A stretch of DNA of 11,138 bases from assembly GCA_903923915.1 (NCBI GenBank), contig CAIXZI010000420.1, positions 1 to 11,138 on the forward strand, in the 5' to 3' direction. This stretch comes from an uncultured Bacteroidota bacterium (GTDB taxonomy: Bacteria > Bacteroidota > Bacteroidia > B-17B0 > Aurantibacillaceae). Below, piece by piece: positions 1-6,182 of this stretch (positions are counted from its first letter, which is position 1; every line of letters starts with the position of its first letter). Position numbers and translations under genes: made by a program. Below the pieces are notes generated by a model. That model did no database searches, was not told the origin of the DNA, and saw only the letters and a list, made by a program, of their open reading frames with translations.

Positions 1-1517
1 CTTGTTTTTAAAACAGAATCTTTCAATCTAAAAAATTCAAAAAACTCTCCATTGCCTTTATATGTCTTAGGTAAATCAGGCACTTTATATAATTCGTTGC
101 GTTGTATTTTTTCTTTACGTTTAAGCAAGGCTCTATCCCAGGCATTATCATAGGCAATTTCATCGTAAAAGTATTTATAATAAGGTTTCTCACTTTTCAA
201 CGCTAAATAATAATCACAATTCATAACCATTTGCTCGTCGTTATTCATGCAATTAAGAACCGAGTTGCCTCGATAATTTAAAAAAGCATAATCCATTTCG
301 CGAATACGATGCCCACCAATGGTAATTATTTTGCCTTCTTTTTTAAATTCATTTACGAGTTTATCGTAAATTGATTTTGGAATGGTATGATAAAATGAAG
401 AAGAAAAATCGTGCACGTTATAAGTAAAAATGAAAAATAGGAGAGAGGGAATTAATAAAGCAAAAGAAACTACCCTCGAAATTTTTATAGAAATAGAATC
501 AATAACAAACGCAAAGCTTAACACAAACAACAAGTAAAAAAACACGCCCGTTCGATCTTCCGGAAAGTTTACATCTAACAATTTCTTTTGAATGTAAAAT
601 GCAGCAATTATTATTACTAAAACAAGTGTGTAAAATAACTTGGGTGTAAACAATTTGTCAATTGAAATAGGAGATTGAAAAAATGTTTTAATAGCAGCAA
701 ACAAAATGCCTACAAAAGCAAGTAAAATCAATACTTGTATCCATATGGCGTTTGTGCCAAAAATAAAAAACATTAATGTTTTAAAGCTTACTTCCCAGTA
801 ATTATCTCCAACGCCTGAATCAAGCACACCTTGCTCTTTATAAAAGAAAGAAAATTTTACCCAGAAAATTAAAACTAAAATATTGAGAATTTGAGTAATG
901 ATTGTTGCAGGTTTAAAAAGCAATTTGTTTTTAATTTGAAACACAAAAATGAAAAACAACATGATGGTTAGCAGCACCACTAAAATTAAATTAGCGCCTA
1001 AAGCCAGTTGCAAACAAACAGAAAAGAGAATAAAATCTTTTGTTTTTTTATCTTGGAGATAATCCATTAAATAGGCGCAGCCAATAACAATGAATGCAAA
1101 TGATAAACCATATCCGCGACACAATTCAAAAAAATCGAGAAAATTTATAGTAAGAAGAAAAAACGTAACCAGTATAATTTTTGCGTAAACGGTTTTTAAA
1201 TGTTTGAAATGTTTAAAAACACCAACGCATAATAACAGAAAAGAAAAAATATTTGGTAAGCGTAAAACAAACCTGTTTGAACCCGCTATATGATAACACA
1301 AATTAGCTAACGCACTATTTAAAACATGGTTGTTGGTGTATATGTGCGCTTGGTAAGGCAGGTAATCATTGCTTTGCACATAAAAGAAAAAAGTTGCTGC
1401 CTCATCATGGCTAAACGGAATAAAAAAAGCACGCAATGCTATCAATATAAACAAAACGCCGCATAACAACCAAAACAGTTTATTAAAATTGGTCTCTATG
1501 TATGTAATGGCTTTCAA
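1..1517 (-). CDS. GT-C (PMT/ArnT-like) family integral membrane glycosyltransferase-like protein, 3' end cut by window
   Basis: An open frame of 505 codons runs on the minus strand from a TTG at 1517 to the left edge without a stop. The protein is strongly hydrophobic, with about 9-11 membrane segments (for example around residues 13-33, 90-101, 112-130, 137-151, 161-192, 205-224, 245-277, 293-309, 324-340 and 348-366), followed by a soluble C-terminal part from about 367. After the first membrane segment comes FSHDEA (Asp38-Glu39), the position of the acidic catalytic motif in the first external loop of GT-C lipid-phosphate-sugar transferases. NNHVLNS (62-68), CRGYGLSF (133-140) and PEDR (319-322) resemble conserved spots of uncharacterised Bacteroidota members. 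It probably moves a sugar from a lipid carrier outside the membrane; donor and acceptor cannot be read. A TAA lies two codons upstream of the TTG and the next in-frame ATG is codon 151, so TTG is the only sensible start. It follows the M16 gene on the same strand after 86 bases, which contain a hairpin. Confidence 0.75.
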   Translation of the reverse strand, partial: MKAITYIETNFNKLFWLLCGVLFILIALRAFFIPFSHDEAATFFFYVQSNDYLPYQAHIYTNNHVLNSALANLCYHIAGSNRFVLRLPNIFSFLLLCVGVFKHFKHLKTVYAKIILVTFFLLTINFLDFFELCRGYGLSFAFIVIGCAYLMDYLQDKKTKDFILFSVCLQLALGANLILVVLLTIMLFFIFVFQIKNKLLFKPATIITQILNILVLIFWVKFSFFYKEQGVLDSGVGDNYWEVSFKTLMFFIFGTNAIWIQVLILLAFVGILFAAIKTFFQSPISIDKLFTPKLFYTLVLVIIIAAFYIQKKLLDVNFPEDRTGVFFYLLFVLSFAFVIDSISIKISRVVSFALLIPSLLFFIFTYNVHDFSSSFYHTIPKSIYDKLVNEFKKEGKIITIGGHRIREMDYAFLNYRGNSVLNCMNNDEQMVMNCDYYLALKSEKPYYKYFYDEIAYDNAWDRALLKRKEKIQRNELYKVPDLPKTYKGNGEFFEFFRLKDSVLKT

Positions 1518-1537
1518 TGTTTACTTTTTAATGTGTT

Positions 1538-1596
1538 GTCATGTTGAGCTTGTCGAAACATCTGCGTTGGCGGCACTTCGATAGGCTCAGTGTGAC
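1538..1596 (+). repeat. Palindromic intergenic repeat (REP-like), 20-bp stem with 19-base loop
   Basis: The left arm is 1538-1557 (GTCATGTTGAGC...TCGAA) and the right arm 1577-1596 (TTCGATAGGCTC...GTGAC). Fifteen of 20 positions are Watson-Crick. All five others are G-U wobbles if the plus strand is transcribed and A-C mismatches if the minus strand is. Both neighbouring genes are on the minus strand, and no T-run follows the stem in that direction, so a classical terminator is unlikely. The sequence resembles, from memory, a type of TTGAGC/TCGAA intergenic palindrome found in many copies in Bacteroidota and other genomes; membership of a REP family mobilised by a RAYT (TnpA-REP) protein is inference. 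Confidence 0.7.
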
Positions 1597-1603
1597 GAAG
1601 GTT

Positions 1604-2839
1604 TTATTTTTTTAAATAATAAAGCGTTGAACAATTTTCTTTCTGTAAAATTTTATTGGCAACCTTTTTAACCCCTTCGGCAGTAACCTGTTGGTACTTT
1701 TCGGTTTCTTCATTAATTAAATTAGCATCGCCCAAAAGCTCTGATATGGCTAAGTTGGTGGCTTTATTTAGCACATCAGCCTCTGAAAAAATAATAGTAG
1801 ATTCAGTTTTGTTTTTACATTTCTGTAATTCGTCGGCAGGTATAGCTTCTGTTTTTATTTTTTGTAATTCAACTTCAATGCCTTGTTCAGCTTGCTTTAC
1901 AGTAACTCCGTCACTTAATTTACCTGAGATAACAAACAGACCATTATCAAAATCGCCCATTACATAAGCGTTTAAATCAGAAAAAAGTTTTTTATCTTTT
2001 ACCAACTCTTTATATAAACGAGATGAATTTCCTCTCGATAAAATATCCGACATAATATCAACGGTGTGATACTCTTCATCAACACGCGCGCACATGTGAT
2101 ACGCTTTGTAAATAGCATTTTGAGGCACATCACGATGAACGGTTAAAGTGCGTTCTTCTGTTTGCTGAGGTTCTTTAGGGAGATTACGTACGGTTGCTAC
2201 TCCTGCAGCAATTGGCTCAAACCATTTTTCGGCAAGTGCAATAACATTTTCTCTTTCCACATCTCCCGCAACAACCAAAATGGCATTAGCCGGACAATAA
2301 TGTTCTTTAAAAAATGCTTTAACATCACCCATCACTGCATTTTCAATATGCGAAATTTCTTTGCCAATAGTGCTCCATTTATAAGGATGCACTTTGTAAG
2401 CAAGCGGACGCAACAACAACCAAACATCACCATAAGGTTGGTTTAAATATCGTTGCTTAAACTCTTCAATAACCACGCTGCGCTGCACTTCCAGGCTTTT
2501 ATCGGTAAATGCCAGACTTAACATTCTATCACTTTCCAACCAAAAAGCAGTTTCTAAATTTTCAGATGGTACGGTGCAGTAATAGTTTGTTATATCGTTT
2601 GTGGTAAAGGCATTGTTCTCGCCGCCTACCAATTGCAAGGGCTCATCGTAGTTGGGTATATTAATACTTCCACCAAACATTAAATGTTCAAACAAATGCG
2701 CAAAACCTGTTTTACTTTCATCTTCATCACGTGCACCCACATTATATAAAATATTTACACAAGCCATTGGCGTGCTTTTATCTTGATGAATAATTAGAGT
2801 AAGATTATTTTTTAACTTAATTTTTTCGAATTGAATCAT
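1604..2839 (-). CDS. M16 family zinc metallopeptidase (insulinase/pitrilysin-like, M16B size)
   Basis: The 411-residue protein has the inverted zinc motif of the M16 family, HLFEH at residues 48-52: His48 and His52 bind zinc and Glu51 is the catalytic base. The third ligand is expected in VVIEEF, most likely Glu126. The following Arg and Pro (RYLNQP, 130-135) are also typical. NAFT (76-79) and the Y-Y near 86-87 fit the N-terminal module, and SSRLYKELV in the second half is the usual C-terminal half-domain motif. One N-terminal and one inactive C-terminal half of about 200 residues each match the short M16B type, which normally works as a dimer degrading peptides of up to several dozen residues. 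There is no signal peptide, so a cytoplasmic location is likely. In many Bacteroidota an M16 gene has an adjacent partner lacking HxxEH; none is next to it here. The start is ATG, 39 bases from a structured repeat; a weak minus-strand TACTTTCG (2844-2851), close to the Bacteroidota -7 element, lies just upstream. Confidence 0.93.
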   Translation of the reverse strand: MIQFEKIKLKNNLTLIIHQDKSTPMACVNILYNVGARDEDESKTGFAHLFEHLMFGGSINIPNYDEPLQLVGGENNAFTTNDITNYYCTVPSENLETAFWLESDRMLSLAFTDKSLEVQRSVVIEEFKQRYLNQPYGDVWLLLRPLAYKVHPYKWSTIGKEISHIENAVMGDVKAFFKEHYCPANAILVVAGDVERENVIALAEKWFEPIAAGVATVRNLPKEPQQTEERTLTVHRDVPQNAIYKAYHMCARVDEEYHTVDIMSDILSRGNSSRLYKELVKDKKLFSDLNAYVMGDFDNGLFVISGKLSDGVTVKQAEQGIEVELQKIKTEAIPADELQKCKNKTESTIIFSEADVLNKATNLAISELLGDANLINEETEKYQQVTAEGVKKVANKILQKENCSTLYYLKK

Positions 2840-2878
2840 GCTACGAAAGTAAGAAAGTTTTAAGTTAATTCTTGCTTA

Positions 2879-2971
2879 TTTGGGCGTTCCGCTGATTACA
2901 GCGTCGGGCTGTTCGCTGCAATATTTTATGGATTACCATAAAATGATTTTCGCTACCATCCCTAACGCAAA
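2879..2971. repeat. Structured intergenic element, possible three-way junction, in divergent promoter region
   Basis: This 93-base element fills half of the gap between the divergent M16 and deoC genes. The ends pair: GCGTT 2884-2888 with AACGC 2964-2968, and TTT 2879-2881 with AAA 2969-2971, leaving a GG bulge. Inside are a perfect 5-bp hairpin (2890-2894/2899-2903, loop ATTA) and a second arm starting with GGG 2906-2908/CCC 2960-2962 and ending in a perfect 9-bp hairpin (2923-2931/2936-2944, again loop ATTA). TTCGCT occurs on both sides of the internal loop of that arm (2912-2917 and 2949-2954). From memory, sequences beginning GGGCGTTCC, with GTCGGGCT inside and ending ATCCCTAACGC, recur between genes in many Bacteroidota genomes with variable hairpins. 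Whether it is a mobile palindrome, an RNA or a regulatory site is unknown. Confidence 0.65.
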
Positions 2972-3009
2972 TATTGACATTTAGAATCTGCAAAGTATCA
3001 AATAATCAT

Positions 3010-3017
3010 TACTTTTG
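3010..3017 (+). promoter_or_regulatory. Possible Bacteroidota -7 element (TAnnTTTG) for the deoC unit
   Basis: TACTTTTG matches the TAnnTTTG -7 consensus of the Bacteroidota primary sigma factor and sits 13 bases before the deoC ATG, implying a very short leader. No good -33 TTTG is seen at the usual distance (the nearest TTG, 2974-2976, is too far), so this is a weak call. Confidence 0.25.
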
Positions 3018-3030
3018 GGTTTGATTTACT

Positions 3031-3936
3031 ATGAAAAAAGCAACTCCCGATTTTAGACAATCACCCACTATCGACCAAGTTAGTGTAGAAGAACGTGTAG
3101 CGCGTTTTAATACACGAAGTATAAAAAAACAATCAAAATTGCAGGGCTTAAAATTGGCGCTGAACATGATTGATTTGACTACGCTTGAAGGAAAAGATAC
3201 TCCCGGCAAGGTTAAACAAATGTGTTACAAAGCCATGCACCCTTGCGATTCTTTAGGGGGCATACCAACAGTTGCGGCAGTATGTGTTTATCCAACGCAC
3301 GTAAAAACAGCTAAAGATGCTTTAAAAGGAAGTAATGTAAAGGTAGCTTCAGTTGCCACCGCTTTTCCAAGCGGAAACTCTACTTTAGAAATAAAATTAT
3401 TAGACACAAAATTTGCCGTTGATAATGGTGCGGATGAAATTGATATGGTAATTTCTCGCGGAGAATTTTTAAGTGGCAACTACAATTTTGTTTTTGATGA
3501 AATTGCAGCCATTAAAGAAGCCTGCGGCAAAGCACGTTTAAAAGTTATTTTAGAAACCGGAGAATTATCTACCTTAGATAATGTTCGTCGTGCAAGTGAT
3601 ATTGCTATGTATGCCGGTGCAGATTTTATAAAAACATCTACCGGAAAAATTCAGCCTGCGGCTACCATGCCAGTTACTTTGGTAATGTTGCAAGCTATTA
3701 AAGATTATTATTACAAAACAGGCATTATGATTGGCATGAAGCCTGCGGGTGGAATTTCAACTTCTAAAAATGCGTTGCAATATTTAGTTATGGTAAGCGA
3801 AACATTGGGCTCTAAATGGATGACTAACGAATGGTTTCGTTTTGGCGCAAGCAGCTTAGCTAACGATATTATTTTGCAATTAGAAAAAGAAGCAAAAGGT
3901 GTTTACTATTCAAAAGATTATATAAGCGTTGATTAA
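3031..3936 (+). CDS. deoC: Deoxyribose-phosphate aldolase (EC 4.1.2.4)
   Basis: DeoC reversibly cleaves 2-deoxy-D-ribose 5-phosphate into glyceraldehyde 3-phosphate and acetaldehyde, in the cytoplasm, as the last step of deoxynucleoside catabolism. The 301-residue protein shows the class I aldolase TIM-barrel signatures: Schiff-base Lys201 in FIKTSTGK, the proton-relay Asp138 in DEIDMVI and Lys237 in GMKPAGGIST. It also has VAAVCVYP (81-88, strand and Cys region), VATAFPSG (108-115) and VILETGEL (172-179). About 35-40 residues precede the first barrel motif (ALNMIDLTTLEG), making it longer than short bacterial DeoC proteins of about 220-260 residues and closer to the longer E. coli/eukaryote-like type. 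It is the first gene of a plus-strand unit; the aldehyde dehydrogenase starts 8 bases after its stop. No deoxynucleoside kinase, phosphorylase or DeoR regulator is in the window. The start is ATG 3031, 59 bases after the structured element. Confidence 0.95.
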   Translation: MKKATPDFRQSPTIDQVSVEERVARFNTRSIKKQSKLQGLKLALNMIDLTTLEGKDTPGKVKQMCYKAMHPCDSLGGIPTVAAVCVYPTHVKTAKDALKGSNVKVASVATAFPSGNSTLEIKLLDTKFAVDNGADEIDMVISRGEFLSGNYNFVFDEIAAIKEACGKARLKVILETGELSTLDNVRRASDIAMYAGADFIKTSTGKIQPAATMPVTLVMLQAIKDYYYKTGIMIGMKPAGGISTSKNALQYLVMVSETLGSKWMTNEWFRFGASSLANDIILQLEKEAKGVYYSKDYISVD

Positions 3937-3944
3937 AAAATTTT

Positions 3945-5414
3945 ATGGCAAAGAAAGAAGAACCAAAATTAGATTTAATGGGCAACTGGGCTTATGCCCC
4001 TGCACCCGAGGATAGCAAACACATTCACTTAAATAAAAAATACGATTTATTTATTGGAGGCAAATTTGTAAAACCAACCAAAGGAAAATATTTTGATACG
4101 ATTTCTCCATCAACCGAACAGAAATTAGCTGAAGTTGCGGAGGCCGATGAAAAAGATGTTGACTTAGCAGTTAAAGCTGCACGTAACGCCTATGATAAAA
4201 CCTGGAAAAAAATGCCCGCTAAAGAGCGCGCAAAATATATTTTCCGTATTGCGAGAATGATACAAGAGCGCTCGCGCGAGTTAGCTGTTATTGAAAGCAT
4301 GAACGGTGGTAAACCCATTCGTGAAAGCAGAGACATTGATGTGCCTTTGGCTGCTAATCATTTCTTCTATTACGCAGGTTGGGCAGATAAATTAGAGTAT
4401 GCTTTCCCTGGAAGAAACCCGCAATCGCTTGGTGTAGCCGGACAAATCATCCCATGGAATTTTCCTTTATTAATGGCTGCCTGGAAAATTGCTCCGGCAT
4501 TAGCTACAGGCAATACGGTTGTTTTAAAACCTGCTGAAACTACTCCGCTTACAGCATTAAAGCTTGCTGAAATTATTCAGGAAAGTGGTTTGCCCGATGG
4601 TGTGGTAAATATTATTACAGGCTTTGGTAAAACGGGCGCCGCTATTGTAAACCATCCAAACGTAAATAAAGTTGCCTTTACCGGAAGTACAGATGTGGGA
4701 AAACTAATTCAAAAATCTATTGCCGGAACCGATAAAAAAATAACGCTTGAGTTAGGCGGTAAGGCTGCCAACATTGTTTTTGATGATGCCCCTATCGATC
4801 AAGCTGTTGAAGGAATTGTAAACGGTATATTTTTTAATCAAGGGCATGTGTGTTGCGCGGGTTCTCGTTTATTTGTTCAAGAAGGTATTGCTGATGAATT
4901 AATCCGTAAGCTGAAAGATCGCATGGATACGCTTATTGTGGGCGATCCGATGGATAAAAATACCGACGTTGGTGCTATCAACTCAAAAGAGCAATTAGAT
5001 AAAATAAATCATTACATAAAATTAGGTAACAATGAAGGCGCGGAAATATTTCAGTCAAATTGCTCAATGCCTAAAAAAGGTTATTTCTGTAAACCGACTT
5101 TGTTTTTACACGCCTCGCAATCACATCGCATTGTGCAGGAAGAAATTTTTGGCCCTGTGTTAGCCGTACAAACTTTCCGAACTATTGAAGAAGTGATTGA
5201 AAAAGCAAATAATATTCCGTATGGTTTAAGTGCAGGTGTGTGGACAGATAAAGGCTCTAAAATATTTAACATGACAGGCAAGCTGCGTGCCGGTGTTATT
5301 TGGGCAAATACCTATAATAAATTCGATCCTACTTCTCCGTTTGGTGGTTATAAAGAAAGTGGCTTTGGACGCGAAGGTGGCTTGCATGGTTTAATGCCTT
5401 ACCTTAAATTTTAA
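3945..5414 (+). CDS. NAD(P)-dependent aldehyde dehydrogenase, probably for acetaldehyde
   Basis: This is a full-length ALDH-superfamily enzyme of 489 residues, which oxidises an aldehyde to the acid with NAD(P). The catalytic parts are all present: oxyanion Asn172 in PWNFP, cofactor-binding Lys195 in LKPAE, the FTGSTDVGK Rossmann motif (245-253), general base Glu269 in ELGGK, nucleophile Cys303 in GHVCCAGSR, Glu400 in EIFGP and the C-terminal PFGGYKESGFGREGG motif. About 30 polar residues precede the usual beginning (LFIGGKF, 35-41). Substrate cannot be told from motifs. Its place 8 bases after deoC suggests it removes the acetaldehyde made by DeoC, giving acetate; deoC-ALDH neighbours are known in other bacteria. 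A substrate such as betaine aldehyde is possible but less supported by context. The start is ATG 3945. Confidence 0.92.
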   Translation: MAKKEEPKLDLMGNWAYAPAPEDSKHIHLNKKYDLFIGGKFVKPTKGKYFDTISPSTEQKLAEVAEADEKDVDLAVKAARNAYDKTWKKMPAKERAKYIFRIARMIQERSRELAVIESMNGGKPIRESRDIDVPLAANHFFYYAGWADKLEYAFPGRNPQSLGVAGQIIPWNFPLLMAAWKIAPALATGNTVVLKPAETTPLTALKLAEIIQESGLPDGVVNIITGFGKTGAAIVNHPNVNKVAFTGSTDVGKLIQKSIAGTDKKITLELGGKAANIVFDDAPIDQAVEGIVNGIFFNQGHVCCAGSRLFVQEGIADELIRKLKDRMDTLIVGDPMDKNTDVGAINSKEQLDKINHYIKLGNNEGAEIFQSNCSMPKKGYFCKPTLFLHASQSHRIVQEEIFGPVLAVQTFRTIEEVIEKANNIPYGLSAGVWTDKGSKIFNMTGKLRAGVIWANTYNKFDPTSPFGGYKESGFGREGGLHGLMPYLKF

Positions 5415-5417
5415 TTT

Positions 5418-6104
5418 TTGCTTGTGTTAGAAAATTTAGATTCAACAAAAAAGCAAGCGCTTCTTGAATATTTAAAAACGTTTGTCAGCGATGAAAGATT
5501 AAAACGCTTTGATGAAGTAATTGCTGAGCGAATAGGGCACATGCATATTGTGTTGGAAGACATTTATCAGGCACATAATGCAAGTGCGGTGTTGCGTAGT
5601 GTTGATTGCTTTGGCATACAAAATGTACATTTTATAGAAACGCGTAATTTTTATAAAGTATCTGACGATGTGGCCTTAGGTGCATCGCAATGGTTAAACA
5701 TACATCGACATAAAAATACCCGAGAAACTCTTGGTGAATTAAAACAACAAGGGTTTAAAATTGTAGCAACTACTCCACATAAAAATGACAAGACCATTTA
5801 CGATTTTAATGTAACGCAAAAATTTGCACTTGTTTTTGGTACAGAAAAAGAAGGCATATCGCAGGATATTTTTGATATGGCTGATGAGTTTGTAAAAATA
5901 CCCATGTATGGTTTTACCGAAAGCTTTAACATAAGTGTTTGCGCCGCTATGTGTATGAATGAGTTCAGCAATAAAATACGCAAGCAAATTCCAAATCCTT
6001 ATTTAGCAGAAAAAGAAAAACAAGATATTTATATCGAGTGGCTTAAAAAATCAATCAAAAAATGCGATTTGATAATTAAAGATTTCCTTACTAAAAACCC
6101 TTAA
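5418..6104 (+). CDS. trmH: TrmH-type SPOUT RNA 2'-O-methyltransferase (probable tRNA Gm18)
   Basis: The protein of 228 residues matches E. coli TrmH in length and carries the three SpoU/TrmH motifs: motif 1 NASAVLRSVDCFG (54-66) with catalytic Arg60, motif 2 LVFGTEKEGIS (138-148) and motif 3 IPMYGFTESFNISVCAAM (161-178), where the trefoil knot binds S-adenosylmethionine. The N-terminal helices (RLKRFDEVIAERIG then VLEDIYQAHN) fit the TrmH subfamily, which methylates the 2'-O of G18 in the tRNA D-loop. An rRNA methyltransferase such as RlmB is less likely because the extra N-terminal L30-like domain is missing. The C-terminal tail is long and Lys-rich. The start is TTG 5418, 3 bases after the ALDH stop, so it is probably translationally coupled; GTG 5424 is an alternative. 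No functional link to deoC is evident apart from shared transcription. Confidence 0.88.
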   Translation: MLVLENLDSTKKQALLEYLKTFVSDERLKRFDEVIAERIGHMHIVLEDIYQAHNASAVLRSVDCFGIQNVHFIETRNFYKVSDDVALGASQWLNIHRHKNTRETLGELKQQGFKIVATTPHKNDKTIYDFNVTQKFALVFGTEKEGISQDIFDMADEFVKIPMYGFTESFNISVCAAMCMNEFSNKIRKQIPNPYLAEKEKQDIYIEWLKKSIKKCDLIIKDFLTKNP

Positions 6105-6116
6105 ATAAAGTTTAAA

Positions 6117-6177
6117 GCCACAGATTACGCAAATTAACACGGATAATAAATCTGTGCGCATCTGTGCAATCTGCGGC
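6117..6177. repeat. Imperfect long hairpin repeat between convergent genes, possible bidirectional terminator
   Basis: Arms of 28 bases (6117-6144 and 6150-6177, loop AATAA) match at 20 positions, starting GCCACAGATT and ending AATCTGCGGC. The right arm holds three tandem ATCTGTGC-like octamers (ATCTGTGC at 6150-6157 and 6160-6167, AATCTGCG at 6168-6175). The element fills most of the 78-base gap between trmH and the surface-protein gene. For minus-strand transcripts it is followed by the T-rich TTTAAACTTTATTTAA, so it may end that transcript; on the plus side the T-run is poor. From memory, CACAGATTACGCA-type palindromes recur between genes in Bacteroidota and several other phyla. Confidence 0.65.
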
Positions 6178-6182
6178 TAACT

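Noticed and set aside
1538..1603. Rho-independent terminator of the M16 gene
   Set aside because: On the minus strand the stem has five A-C mismatches and no T-run follows it.
2879..2971. tRNA gene, because of the branched fold
   Set aside because: There is no anticodon arm, T-loop or acceptor stem of tRNA dimensions.
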